A stretch of DNA of 64,000 nt, taken from the NCBI RefSeq assembly GCF_025264625.1, contig NZ_CP093313.1, positions 6,324,001 through 6,388,000 on the forward strand, given 5' to 3'. This document shows positions 1-8,775 of this stretch, one piece after another (positions within the stretch are counted from its first letter, which is position 1; every line of letters begins with the position of its first letter). A program made the position numbers and the translations under genes. The DNA comes from Occallatibacter riparius. GTDB lineage: Bacteria > Acidobacteriota > Terriglobia > Terriglobales > Acidobacteriaceae. A model generated the notes under the pieces. It was not told the DNA's origin, made no database searches, and saw only the letters and a list, made by a program, of their open reading frames with translations.

Positions 1-172
1 CGTGCCGTAACGAAAAGAATCCAGCGCTTCTCACCTGCCTGTGCTCCCGGTCACACCGGACAGCCGCAAGCCCCTGTTAAAAATGACCATTGGAAAAACT
101 CGACCACTTGCGCAAAACTGCGCATAGCCCTGTTTTGTACCATTTGCAATTTGCCTTGTTTCGGAGGGACCT

Positions 173-895
173 TTGGGTTCCAGGTCATTGGCTTCATCAG
201 GTCTTCACATCCAGACCACGTCCACGCACTGCTCTGACTGCAGTCTGAGCAGCTGGACAGAATCGTCCCTAAAACGACTCTTCGACATCGCCTGCGTTCT
301 CTGCGCGCTGCCTTTGGCTCTGCCCATCCTGCTCGCAACAGCCCTGGCGGTCCGCATCACCTCCCGCGGACCCGTCCTCTTTCGTCAGCAGCGAGTAGGC
401 CGGCATCATCGCCCCTTCACCATTTACAAATTCCGCACCATGCCCGTCACGCGCAACAATGGCGACAGGCCCGTCCTCACCACCACGGCAAACCAGGCCT
501 TCACGCCCATCGGCCCGTTTCTTCGCCGCTGGAAACTCGATGAGCTCCCCCAGCTCCTCAATGTGCTGCTCGGCGACATGAGCCTCGTCGGACCCCGTCC
601 CAAGCTCCCCCAACTCCACGCCGGCCAACTCACCTGCCGGCCCGGCATCACCGGCCGCGCCACCGTCGTATTCGCTCGTGAGGAGTGCGCCCTTTCCGCC
701 ATTCCCGCTGCCCACGTAGGCCCCTACTATCGCGATGTCGTTGCTCCCCTCAAGCAGCAACTCGACGAGAACTACATGGCTTCCGCCACCTTCACGTCCG
801 ACCTCGACCTCATCCTTCGCAGCGTCGCTCGCCGCTTCGACGACTCCGAGATCCGCGCCCTGCTCCCTGCACTCGAATCAACCACCACTCACTAA
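173..895 (+). CDS. Minimal bacterial sugar transferase (polyprenyl-phosphate sugar-1-phosphate transferase)
   Basis: Transfers a sugar-1-phosphate from a nucleotide sugar to undecaprenyl phosphate at the inner membrane, the first step of a surface glycan. The sequence shows one N-terminal hydrophobic helix (about residues 36-60) and then the family blocks GPVLFRQQRVG, KFRTM, LDELPQLLNVLLGDMSLVGPRP and RPGITG. At about 240 residues it is the short PglC/WcaJ-C-terminal form with no extra membrane domain. The TTG start is chosen because GGAGGG lies at 163-168, about 4 bases upstream. The first 30 residues look unrelated to the domain, so a later start is possible. The natural sugar is unknown. 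The 172 bases before it hold no gene that I can support. Confidence 0.88.
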   Translation: MGSRSLASSGLHIQTTSTHCSDCSLSSWTESSLKRLFDIACVLCALPLALPILLATALAVRITSRGPVLFRQQRVGRHHRPFTIYKFRTMPVTRNNGDRPVLTTTANQAFTPIGPFLRRWKLDELPQLLNVLLGDMSLVGPRPKLPQLHAGQLTCRPGITGRATVVFAREECALSAIPAAHVGPYYRDVVAPLKQQLDENYMASATFTSDLDLILRSVARRFDDSEIRALLPALESTTTH

Positions 896-919
896 CAACT
901 AATCACTAGCCACTGCCTT

Positions 920-1297
920 TCAGCAGCTTGCCCCCTGGTTGGGATTCGGAAACGTGTCCGCATTCTCCCCATCGCTCTTGTCCAGGCACGCCCAATCCTT
1001 TTCCACCGCAATCTCTAATCTCCCGCTCGACACCGCCACGCCGCCATACACGCCAACATCTTCGCCCCGCGCCCACGCCCGCGCCATCTCTACAGGCAGA
1101 ATCACCACAACCCGTGTCCCTGCATGGCGCACCGCGATCGGCTCCTCACCGCCGACCTCAAGCGCATACGTCAGTCGCGCATCCTCTTCAAGCCCGAAGT
1201 GAACCGTCTCCTCGATCCTCCCGGTCTCTATCAGCCGCTGCAGTTCTGCCGGCCCCACCCGCAGCCTCAACGAATCGCCCTTGATGCGCAGTTTCAT
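920..1297 (-). CDS. DUF7009-type small conserved protein
   Basis: A 125-residue soluble protein of unknown function. It opens MKLRIKGDSLRLRVGPAEL, the opening seen in the family now called DUF7009, and is rich in beta-forming segments. No catalytic motif is visible. The tail carries two separated cysteines (a WACLD segment and the C-terminal residue). A GAGGG ribosome site sits 7 bases before the ATG. It converges on the sugar transferase gene, with only 24 bases between the stops, and faces away from the serine hydrolase gene. The family assignment is from memory of the N-terminal pattern; the function is unknown. Confidence 0.72.
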   Translation of the reverse strand: MKLRIKGDSLRLRVGPAELQRLIETGRIEETVHFGLEEDARLTYALEVGGEEPIAVRHAGTRVVVILPVEMARAWARGEDVGVYGGVAVSSGRLEIAVEKDWACLDKSDGENADTFPNPNQGASC

Positions 1298-1387
1298 CTT
1301 GTATCCCTCTCACTCGCCTCCTTCGATGCTAATCAACCCGTCAGCTAAGCGCGAACTCCGCTGCTTCGCCCCTGTATCATCTCCACC

Positions 1388-2635
1388 ATGCTCCCGCTCC
1401 GAACGGTCTTCGCCGTCATCCTCACTCTTCCGCTCTCTACCGCGGCCCATGCCCAGACCGACCCCCTCCAGCAGAAATTCGACTCCCTCCTGACCCAGCA
1501 CGGCATCATCGGCGGCTCTCTCTCCCTTGTCCACCCCAACGGCCAGCCCACCGAATACTTCCACGGCGCCGCACGGACCGAAACGCAGCAGCCCATCGAC
1601 GCCGCCACTGCCTACAATTGGGCCTCCATCACCAAGACTTTCACCGCCATCGCCATCCTCCAGCTTCGCGACCGCGGCCTGCTGTCTCTCGACGATCCCG
1701 CTGTCCGCTACGTCCCTGAGCTCCGCCAGGTCCATGACGCCTACGGCTCCATCGACGACATCACCATCCGCCATCTGCTCACCCACACCGCCGGCTTCCG
1801 CAATCCCACCTGGCCCTGGGACTGCGACGACTCCGCCAACTGCGACTGGCAGCCCTTCGAGCCCACAAAGTGGTCACAGGTCGCCGCCATGCTCCCCTAC
1901 ACCCACGTCGCGTTCAAGCCCGGCACCCGCTGGAGCTACTCCAACCCCGGCTACGTCTTCCTCGGCCAGATCATCGAGCGTCTCTCCGGCGACGACTTCG
2001 AGGTGTACATCACCAAGAACATCCTCATGCCCCTCGGAATGACCCGGAGCTACTTCGATCGCGCGCCATACTTCCTCGAGCCCAACGTCTCCGCCAGCTA
2101 TCTTCGCGCGGGGACGAAACTCACGCCCCAGCCCTTCAACTTCGACACCGGCATCACCACCTCCAACAGCGGCCTCAAAGCCCCCATCCCTGACATGGAA
2201 AAGTACGCCCGCTTCCTCCTCGGCGACCCCGGCAACAAGCTCTACGACATCGTACTCAAGCGCAGTTCGCTTGAAGAAGCTTGGACCGCCGTCATCCCCG
2301 CCGTTCAAGCCGGAGAAGCCCCCACCGCCTACACCTCCGGACCGCACAACTCGCAGCCGCAAATGGGCCTCGGCTTCTTCACGCTCGCCATCGACAACCA
2401 CCGTTTCATCTACCACGACGGCGACCAGGGCGGCTTCTCCTCAGAGCTTCTACTGGACCCCGCGCGCCGTTGCGCCTCCATCCTCATCGTCAACACCACA
2501 GACACCGGCGTCCCCACCGATGCCAATCACGCCGTCTCCAACACCGAGCCCGATCCCAACATTGACCTTCGCATCACCCTCCGCAACGAACTCATCGACC
2601 ACGTATTCCCCACTTGCACGGCAGGCAAGGATTAG
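1388..2635 (+). CDS. Secreted serine hydrolase, class C beta-lactamase fold
   Basis: A 415-residue exported hydrolase of the beta-lactamase/DD-peptidase/esterase superfamily. A cleavable signal peptide covers residues 1-22 and ends AHA. The nucleophile motif is SITK (Ser80, Lys83) and the second motif is Tyr184-Ser-Asn186 in YSNPGY. A HDGDQGG segment near residue 343 takes the place of the KTG box. Members hydrolyse D-amino-acid peptides, esters or beta-lactams, and the substrate cannot be read from sequence. The arabinofuranosidase-like gene follows 72 bases downstream on the same strand and may be cotranscribed. No clear Shine-Dalgarno precedes the ATG. Confidence 0.87.
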   Translation: MLPLRTVFAVILTLPLSTAAHAQTDPLQQKFDSLLTQHGIIGGSLSLVHPNGQPTEYFHGAARTETQQPIDAATAYNWASITKTFTAIAILQLRDRGLLSLDDPAVRYVPELRQVHDAYGSIDDITIRHLLTHTAGFRNPTWPWDCDDSANCDWQPFEPTKWSQVAAMLPYTHVAFKPGTRWSYSNPGYVFLGQIIERLSGDDFEVYITKNILMPLGMTRSYFDRAPYFLEPNVSASYLRAGTKLTPQPFNFDTGITTSNSGLKAPIPDMEKYARFLLGDPGNKLYDIVLKRSSLEEAWTAVIPAVQAGEAPTAYTSGPHNSQPQMGLGFFTLAIDNHRFIYHDGDQGGFSSELLLDPARRCASILIVNTTDTGVPTDANHAVSNTEPDPNIDLRITLRNELIDHVFPTCTAGKD

Positions 2636-2707
2636 CTCCGCGATGAGCCTGTTGAACCGCGTCGGAAGGACATTCGTCAGCTCCTCCGGCGTGCTAACAT
2701 TTCCCCG

Positions 2708-4435
2708 ATGAATCGCCGCCAGCTCCTTGCCAGCGCAGCCGTACTGCCGTTCACAACTCACAGCTTTACCTTGCGCGCGGCAAACCCTGGCGGCGTCGAC
2801 CAACTCACCGGCCGCCCCCTCTATGACCGGTATCAACTCACGCTCGATCGAGTCCTGCGCGGCGCGCAACCCTCGTACACGGCGGAGTTCCTGCTCGAGG
2901 ACCTTCACGGCACGCCCGGCCGTCGCTTCACCAATTTCAGCGGTGACCTCTCCGGCCGCTGGATCGGTTCACTGGCCACCTCAAGCGCACAATTCGGGGA
3001 GCGCTTCCCCGTTCTCGATAAGTTTGTCGCGCAGGCAGTGGCGCTCCAGCATCGTGAAGGCTACTTCGGCAAGTCGTTCAATGCTGCAAATCCTGGTGAC
3101 GACGACATGGCGCTCCTCTGGGGCAACGGCCGTCTCCTCGTCGGATTGCTCGAATACCACGCGCTTAATCATGATCCGCAAGTCTTGGCTGCTGCACGCA
3201 ATCTCGGCAACTTCCTTCTCCGCATCGCGCCGCAGTTCAACTCGCAGCAGATGGCAGACGAGTTCAATGCTGCGCACTTCGCATCGTCTTACATCTGCTG
3301 GACACAACAGACAGAAGGACTCGCAGCCCTCTTCGTGGCCACCGGCGATACTCGCTATCGCGATCTCTGCGCCGATATCGCCGCTCGCATTGAACGTCGC
3401 CCAGGCGATCACGTCCACGGATACCTGTGCAGCGTGCGTGGCGTCCTCGATCTCTACTTGGCTACCAAGGACGAGAAATTCCTTAATCGCGCCATCGCCG
3501 CGTGGAATGATGTCGCCCAATCCGGCGATCTCCTCATCACTGGCGGAGTTCCCGAGGCGTGGTCGCCGAAGAAGAAGCGCACCGAAGGATGTGCTGAGTG
3601 CGATTGGCTCCGCCTCAACCTCGCGCTCCACGCCGCCACGGGAGAGGCCAAATACCTCGACGCCGCGGAAGACGCCCTCTTTAATGAGTTCGCAATGAAC
3701 CAGTTTTCCACGGGCGACTTCGGCCATGCCGTGCTCGATGATTTCGGCGCCCCTGAGTCCGTCCAGGTGCGCGCCTGGTGGTGCTGCACGCTGCACGGGC
3801 TGCGCGCCTTTCCGGATGTCGCTCATCACACGTTTCGCATCCGCGACAATGAAGTCTTCTTTGATCTCCCTTTGGACGGATCTCTCGACACCGGTTCCAT
3901 CAGCCTGACGTCACAGTCATCGCTCGCGACAGATCGGCGCATCCGTATCAAGGTGCTCCACGCCTCCGCCCCGCACGCGCTCAACATCCGCAAGCCCGCA
4001 TGGAGCGATTCCGTGAAGGTAATTCGAAACGGACGGCCTCATGAGAACTCCCGCGTTGAAAACCTCCGCGCCGGAGACCAGATTGAAGCCTCATATGACA
4101 TGTCGCTTCGCCTTACCAGCGCGGATAAGGTCCTCTCCACGCGTGGCCGAACTGCTTTCCATTACGGCCCATGGCTCCTCGGCGCATCGACAGCGATGCA
4201 GCCCGAGTACTTCAACGAGCTTTATCCATCGAATGTCCTGATCGCGGGCTCCGCTACGCGCAACTCCACGCCGGCAACGGAGCGGTTCACCATCCCCCTC
4301 GCCGCGACCACGGTCGATGCGATTCCTGCGGAGTTCCCCGGCCAAAAGTTGAAACTTGATTTGCGCGCCGTCGCAGAGCAAACGGGGCACGAACCCGCGC
4401 GATGGGCCACATCTTTCCTGGTGCGTACTTCCTGA
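2708..4435 (+). CDS. GH127-like beta-L-arabinofuranosidase domain protein (DUF1680)
   Basis: A 575-residue exported glycoside hydrolase of the DUF1680/GH127 type, which releases beta-L-arabinofuranose from plant or bacterial glycans. The N-terminus (MNRRQLLASAAVLP) looks like a Tat signal. The body is an alpha/alpha barrel followed by a beta-rich C-terminus from about residue 380. GH127 enzymes bind zinc through one Glu and three Cys, one of which is the nucleophile. Here Glu293/Glu297 with Cys295 and Cys298 (EGCAEC) and the pair Cys359-Cys360 (WWCCTLHG) fit that arrangement. No ribosome site is evident. The specificity is inferred; related families GH137/142/146 cannot be excluded. Confidence 0.8.
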   Translation: MNRRQLLASAAVLPFTTHSFTLRAANPGGVDQLTGRPLYDRYQLTLDRVLRGAQPSYTAEFLLEDLHGTPGRRFTNFSGDLSGRWIGSLATSSAQFGERFPVLDKFVAQAVALQHREGYFGKSFNAANPGDDDMALLWGNGRLLVGLLEYHALNHDPQVLAAARNLGNFLLRIAPQFNSQQMADEFNAAHFASSYICWTQQTEGLAALFVATGDTRYRDLCADIAARIERRPGDHVHGYLCSVRGVLDLYLATKDEKFLNRAIAAWNDVAQSGDLLITGGVPEAWSPKKKRTEGCAECDWLRLNLALHAATGEAKYLDAAEDALFNEFAMNQFSTGDFGHAVLDDFGAPESVQVRAWWCCTLHGLRAFPDVAHHTFRIRDNEVFFDLPLDGSLDTGSISLTSQSSLATDRRIRIKVLHASAPHALNIRKPAWSDSVKVIRNGRPHENSRVENLRAGDQIEASYDMSLRLTSADKVLSTRGRTAFHYGPWLLGASTAMQPEYFNELYPSNVLIAGSATRNSTPATERFTIPLAATTVDAIPAEFPGQKLKLDLRAVAEQTGHEPARWATSFLVRTS

Positions 4436-4493
4436 ACGCTCGTTGCTTAGCCCACTCGCGCGGCTAACAATGGCCCACTTCTATACTGAAGAT

Positions 4494-5525
4494 ATGGGTT
4501 CCGTTCAGGACACGCTTGCTCTCGTCACCCTTGAGGAGATTCGCGCCACTGCCGCTCGCATCGCCAATATCATTGTTCATACGCCGCTCATCCGCGCTCC
4601 ATTCGACGGCGTCGCCGGCCGCGGCACAGGCCGCGAAATTTTCCTCAAAGCCGAGAGCCTTCAGCCCATCGGCAGCTTCAAGCTGCGCGGAGCCTCCAAC
4701 AAGATCCTCCAACTCACTCCCGAGGAAGTCCGCCGAGGCGTCATCACCTACTCCAGCGGCAATCATGCGCAGGGCGTTGCCTACGCCGCCCGTGAAGTCG
4801 GCGCCAAAGCTGTCATCGTCATGCCCTCGAATGCCCCCGCGATCAAGAAGGCCGCAACCCTCGCGCTCGGCGCAGAAGTCGTCGACGTCGGCCCCGCCTC
4901 GAGCGAACGCCTCGCCAAATCCGACGAGCTCATCGCACAGCACGGTTACGTGGTCGTGCCGCCCTACGACGACGAAAAGATCATCGCCGGCCAAGCCACC
5001 TGCGGCCTTGAAATCGTCAACGACCTTCCCGATGTCGATCTTGTCCTATCGCCCGTCTCCGGCGGCGGACTGCTCAGCGGCACCGCCACGGCCGTCAAGC
5101 TCCTCAAGCCCGGCACGAAAGTGTTTGGCATCGAACCCGAGCTCGCAGCCGACGCAACCGAAAGCTTCCGCAGCGGCAAGCTCACCACCTGGCCCGCCGA
5201 GCTAACCACACGCACCATCTGCGACGGTCTGCGCACGCAATCCCTCGGCGAGCGCAACTTCGCCCACATCCAGCGCTATGTAGATGGCATCATCAACGTC
5301 ACGGAAGCGGAAGTTCGCGCCGCCATGCGCGCCATCGTCGCCACAGCCCGCATCGTCCCCGAGCCCAGCGGCGCCGTCACCACCGCCGCCCTGCTCTTCC
5401 ACGCCAACGAACTCCCGCCCTACAAAAAAGCCGTAGCCATAGTCAGCGGCGGCAACGTCGATCCAAAACTCCTCGCCGAAATCCTTACCGAAAATCAGGT
5501 GATTGCAGCGCATGCCTCGAGATAA
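4494..5525 (+). CDS. Threonine/serine dehydratase (PLP-dependent, no ACT domain)
   Basis: Deaminates L-threonine to 2-oxobutanoate (or L-serine to pyruvate) in the cytoplasm. It has the fold-type II PLP motif GSFKLRGASNK with the Schiff-base lysine, SSGNHAQGVAYAA for the phosphate region and a glycine-rich SGGGLLSG loop. At about 343 residues it ends with the catalytic domain and has no regulatory ACT domain, like the catabolic TdcB form rather than long IlvA. The ATG at 4494 is chosen because it leads straight into the domain; an in-frame ATG at 4470 is the alternative. An open frame extends back into the previous gene but is not needed. The TfoX-like gene overlaps its 3' end. Confidence 0.9.
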   Translation: MGSVQDTLALVTLEEIRATAARIANIIVHTPLIRAPFDGVAGRGTGREIFLKAESLQPIGSFKLRGASNKILQLTPEEVRRGVITYSSGNHAQGVAYAAREVGAKAVIVMPSNAPAIKKAATLALGAEVVDVGPASSERLAKSDELIAQHGYVVVPPYDDEKIIAGQATCGLEIVNDLPDVDLVLSPVSGGGLLSGTATAVKLLKPGTKVFGIEPELAADATESFRSGKLTTWPAELTTRTICDGLRTQSLGERNFAHIQRYVDGIINVTEAEVRAAMRAIVATARIVPEPSGAVTTAALLFHANELPPYKKAVAIVSGGNVDPKLLAEILTENQVIAAHASR

Positions 5526-5841
5526 AGCACTGGAAGCGCTTATCAACGACGCTCTGGGTCCCCTGCCGGGACTCACCCAGAAAGGCATGTTTGGCGGCTG
5601 GGCATGGCTGCTTCACGGCAACCTGCTCTGCGCGGCGCGCACGAATAGCATGATGATTCGCCTCGGCAGGGAGAATGAACCATGGGCACTTGAGATCTCC
5701 GGCATAACGCCAACCATCATGCGCGGGCGCCGCATGCACGGCTGGGTTCGAGTCGCGCCCGAGGCCTATGGACACGACGAACTTCGCGACCGGCTCCTGA
5801 AGGCAGCTCTCGAATTCAATCGGACTCTTCCGAAGAAATAG
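5512..5841 (+). CDS. TfoX/Sxy N-terminal domain protein
   Basis: A small 109-residue protein with the TfoX/Sxy N-terminal domain. It shows the diagnostic block KGMFGGWAWLLHGNLLCA followed by a RLG segment. In gamma-proteobacteria full-length TfoX activates competence genes with CRP; single-domain versions like this one are widespread and uncharacterised. The ATG at 5512 is preceded by AGGTGA at 5497-5502 and lies inside the dehydratase gene, so the two genes overlap by 14 bases and are probably translationally coupled. A TTG at 5503 is the upstream alternative. Confidence 0.83.
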   Translation: MPRDKALEALINDALGPLPGLTQKGMFGGWAWLLHGNLLCAARTNSMMIRLGRENEPWALEISGITPTIMRGRRMHGWVRVAPEAYGHDELRDRLLKAALEFNRTLPKK

Positions 5842-5857
5842 TCCGCGCAACATATCG

Positions 5858-7213
5858 TTACGCCAGCCTCTTCAACTCCGGATACTTCGAGAAGATCATC
5901 CGCTGATCCTCAGCCGCCAGCTCCCCCAGCCTCTTCGGCTTGTCCTGCGGACGAGTCCCCTTCTGATTCAGTACGTTCATCAAGCTCCACTCGCGCTGCA
6001 AGCCCTGCGGCTCGTGCACCGGCAAGTCATATCGCGTAAAGTCAATCGCCATCCGCTTCGACTTATCCGCCGCCGGGCCCAGCAGCGCCAGCCGAAACTC
6101 CTGGTTCATATACCACTCAAGCTCGAGATCCTTTTCCGAACCCGGAGCGCCCGTGCCCTTCGCATCGAATCGGTAATTCAGCCCTGCGTTATTCCGCACA
6201 TGCTTGCGCCACTCCAGCCCGAACTCGCCTTCCGTCATCACCCGGGTATCGGGCCAGCGCTCGCGCACCTGCTGCAACCACCACTCCAGATGCTGATGAT
6301 TCCCCAGCGACGTCTCCCAAATCCCCGTCACAAATCCAAACCCGTTCAGCGCATGCCCAGCATCGAAATGCATCGCGGTGGTGCCCATCATCTCCTGGCG
6401 GCCCACAGCCTCGCCCAGGTCCTGCACCGTCTCGATCGGCCCCACGCCCTGCCTGCTGTTGAACTTGCCTTCAAACCCCTCGCGCCGCGCCGTCAGAAAA
6501 TCGCACGTCCATCCATCCAGGCACACGCAGTCGATAAAGTCCGCTTTCCCCTGCGCCGGCTTCAGATAATGCTCTGTGCTCGGATAGTACGGATAGCAAA
6601 TCCCGCCATCCCCATCGCCGTTGTCGATCCCATGCTGGCTCCAGATCTGCCCCTGGCAGACGTGGATCCCCTCATCGTTCGCCAGATGCTGCTGATTCTC
6701 CGCATCCAGAAATCCCGCCACCAGGCATTGCGGCCGATACCCGCCGCCCACCATCTTCGAAACCTCTCCCAGCGCCGTATGAATCGTCTTCCGATTCTCC
6801 TCGCGCGTGGCATACATCGGCGCAAAGTATCCGCCGGGAATGAACGTCACTTCATCGCCAAACTTATCGTGATACGAAGCCAGCAGCCTGCGCACGTCTT
6901 TGTACTGCTGCCGCTGGTCATAGAGCGCCAACCAGCTTATCGCCCACGTCATACGCCCGCCGGGACACCCGCGCCCAAACGCCTCGCGCCGCGCGCTCAC
7001 ATGTTCCACGCTGTTATCGGCAACCTCGTCCTGGCCTATCGACCGCGTCGGCGTCACCTCGATCTGGTTCACCCGTACCACCGACACATGCGTCAGAAAC
7101 CTGCCGCGCAATCCCGTCTGCACCGGCGCAGCCACCACTCCGGCTGCCTTCGCCATCGCCACAGCGCCCGCCGCTGACCGTACGAATTCCCGCCGAGTCC
7201 ATCTACTCATCAT
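5858..7213 (-). CDS. Tat-exported DUF3863/DUF3864 protein
   Basis: About 451 residues, opening with a twin-arginine signal (SRWTRREFVRSAAG) and a hydrophobic stretch, so export by the Tat route is expected. The body matches my recollection of the DUF3863-DUF3864 pair: an N-terminal region with many Trp, Tyr and Gly residues (for example TWAISWLALYDQ and GGYFAPMYATREEN), then a Trp-rich C-terminal part. The proteins are uncharacterised, and the fold may be a barrel of glycoside-hydrolase type. Start codons at 7213 and 7210 are adjacent ATGs that overlap the stop of the upstream gene, which shows translational coupling. It is the last gene of a leftward operon with the amidohydrolase. Confidence 0.78.
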   Translation of the reverse strand: MMSRWTRREFVRSAAGAVAMAKAAGVVAAPVQTGLRGRFLTHVSVVRVNQIEVTPTRSIGQDEVADNSVEHVSARREAFGRGCPGGRMTWAISWLALYDQRQQYKDVRRLLASYHDKFGDEVTFIPGGYFAPMYATREENRKTIHTALGEVSKMVGGGYRPQCLVAGFLDAENQQHLANDEGIHVCQGQIWSQHGIDNGDGDGGICYPYYPSTEHYLKPAQGKADFIDCVCLDGWTCDFLTARREGFEGKFNSRQGVGPIETVQDLGEAVGRQEMMGTTAMHFDAGHALNGFGFVTGIWETSLGNHQHLEWWLQQVRERWPDTRVMTEGEFGLEWRKHVRNNAGLNYRFDAKGTGAPGSEKDLELEWYMNQEFRLALLGPAADKSKRMAIDFTRYDLPVHEPQGLQREWSLMNVLNQKGTRPQDKPKRLGELAAEDQRMIFSKYPELKRLA

Positions 7214-7581
7214 GCCGGCCGCTCTTCCTCCAACCACCGAATCGCTGCGGAAATATCGTTATAAAACACGCGATAATCCCCTTCACCAAACCCCAGCCGC
7301 GCCAGAAACGCCACCCGCGTATTCGGCACGATAATCGCTCTCCGCAACTTCACCCCAGACCCCAATTCCGACTCAAGCTTCTGCTGAATCAGCGCCGGAT
7401 CCACCGTCGGCAGTTCCAGTTCCAGTGCGTCATACAAAACCCGTCCCCGCCCCGTATCCTGCACAAGCTGAAGGACGCGGCTCTGGCACTCGCGCAGCAA
7501 CTCTTCCGTCGGCACGCCTCGTATGCGCGCGATGATGAGCCCGCCGTTGACCTCCACCCACAATTGCGCCGCGTCCATCAT
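7210..7581 (-). CDS. Small SpoIIAA/STAS-like protein
   Basis: A 123-residue soluble protein. Its pattern (LWVEVNGGLIIARIRGVPTEE, then GRVLYDALELE, RRAIIVPNTRVAFLARL and a FYNDISAAIRWLEEE tail) resembles stand-alone SpoIIAA-like/STAS-fold proteins, which have alternating beta strands and helices. No conserved phosphoacceptor Ser of the anti-anti-sigma type stands out. It sits between the amidohydrolase (11-base gap) and the DUF3863 gene (overlapping ATGATGA), so the three are very probably one operon. The function is unknown; the fold is an inference. Confidence 0.65.
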   Translation of the reverse strand: MMDAAQLWVEVNGGLIIARIRGVPTEELLRECQSRVLQLVQDTGRGRVLYDALELELPTVDPALIQQKLESELGSGVKLRRAIIVPNTRVAFLARLGFGEGDYRVFYNDISAAIRWLEEERPA

Positions 7582-7592
7582 TCAGCTCCGTT

Positions 7593-8594
7593 CTACTTTG
7601 CCTTCTGGTCCAGCCGCAAAAAACGCGCCGCGTTGTTATACAGAATGTCCCTCTTCTGCTCCGGCGTCAGATAATCCGCGTTCTGAATAATGCTGATCGA
7701 GTACGCCATCAGCTTCGGCCACTCCATCTGGTCCGTGCCAAACATCACCCGGTCTTCGAACCCCGCATCCACCAGCCGCTGGATATACCGATTGACCTCC
7801 GACAGCGGATAACTCCATATAAGTCCCGCCACATCCACATACACATGCGAGTTAGCCTGGAGCAGAGTCAGCATGTTGTCGATCATCGGATAGCCCGCAT
7901 GCATCACCTGCACACGCAGCTTGGGATGCCGCGCCAGCAGATCCTCCAGCAGCAGCGGATTCCCCGCTGACCCGCGAAACTTCGGCGTCGTGATATTCGC
8001 GCGGCCCGATCCGCCTGTGCCCATGTGAATCGCCACTGGAATATCCAGTTCCTCCGCCAGCGCGAAGTACTGATCCACCGACATATCGCTCGGCGACAGC
8101 CCCTCATACTGCAGCCCGATCTCGCCCATCACCTTGAAGCCGCCGCTCGTGAACTCCTGCCGCAGCTTGTCCAGCGGCACGCGCCCCGTGCCCATGCCCG
8201 CGGTAAACGACGTACCCGGAATCACGCGCCCCGGCATCGCGTCCTGCCACTTCTTCACACCCGCCTCGTCGCCGAACACCACCGCCGTCACGTTCAGACG
8301 CTCCATCTCGGCCTTCATGTCCTTCAGATATTCGCCCTTCGCGGATGGATACAGCTTCGGCGTACAGTTCTCCACGTCCCACCCAAACGGCGCCTCCTTC
8401 GTCTTCGGGTCCGACGCCAAAAACTTCGCCTCATTCGGACACATCGGCCCACCCCCCGGAAACGACTCGTCCATCGCGTGCACATGCACGTCAATCACTG
8501 GCGGAACATCGCTCGGAGTATTCTGCCCCGCAGCACAAGCCGCGCCACACGCCAGCACGCCCCCACACACCAACGCAAATCTCAGATTCGCCAT
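7593..8594 (-). CDS. Exported amidohydrolase-family protein (metal-dependent TIM barrel)
   Basis: A 333-residue amidohydrolase_2-type enzyme. A signal peptide (MANLRFALVCGGVLACGAAC) is followed by the metal-binding motif VIDVHVHAMD (His37, His39). Later come MHAGYPMIDN, HVYVDVAG and the terminal metal aspartate in FGTDQMEWP, all typical of this superfamily. Substrates are hydrolysed or decarboxylated at a mononuclear metal; the actual substrate is unknown. The open frame extends to 8798, but that part is made of intergenic repeats, so the ATG at 8594 behind a CAGGGGATT/GGAGAG ribosome region is chosen. It is the first gene of the operon with the two genes to its left. Confidence 0.87.
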   Translation of the reverse strand: MANLRFALVCGGVLACGAACAAGQNTPSDVPPVIDVHVHAMDESFPGGGPMCPNEAKFLASDPKTKEAPFGWDVENCTPKLYPSAKGEYLKDMKAEMERLNVTAVVFGDEAGVKKWQDAMPGRVIPGTSFTAGMGTGRVPLDKLRQEFTSGGFKVMGEIGLQYEGLSPSDMSVDQYFALAEELDIPVAIHMGTGGSGRANITTPKFRGSAGNPLLLEDLLARHPKLRVQVMHAGYPMIDNMLTLLQANSHVYVDVAGLIWSYPLSEVNRYIQRLVDAGFEDRVMFGTDQMEWPKLMAYSISIIQNADYLTPEQKRDILYNNAARFLRLDQKAK

Positions 8595-8634
8595 AATCCC
8601 CTGCTCTCCTGTGCCCACAATCCTAAACAATGAG

Positions 8635-8760
8635 CCTGTCATCCTGAGCCAACTAAGAAGCCTGTCATCCTGAGCCGCAGGCGAAGGATCCGCGGTTGCT
8701 CTTGCTTTTCTTTCTGTCATCCCCGCAGGGGGATCTCCTGAGCGCAGCGAAGGATCTGCT
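8635..8760. repeat. Intergenic repeat cluster with GTCATCCTGAG core
   Basis: Three related units stand head to tail between the amidohydrolase and the dioxygenase. CCTGTCATCCTGAGCC occurs at 8635-8650 and again at 8661-8676. The second is followed by GAAGGATC at 8683-8690, and a third, diverged copy runs from CTGTCATCC (8714) to CGAAGGATCTGC near 8760. The same core returns near 15600 and, diverged, at 37072. These look like copies of a dispersed non-coding family. They cause the false N-terminal extension of the amidohydrolase frame. Confidence 0.75.
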
Positions 8761-8775
8761 TTTCGCAAAACGCCG

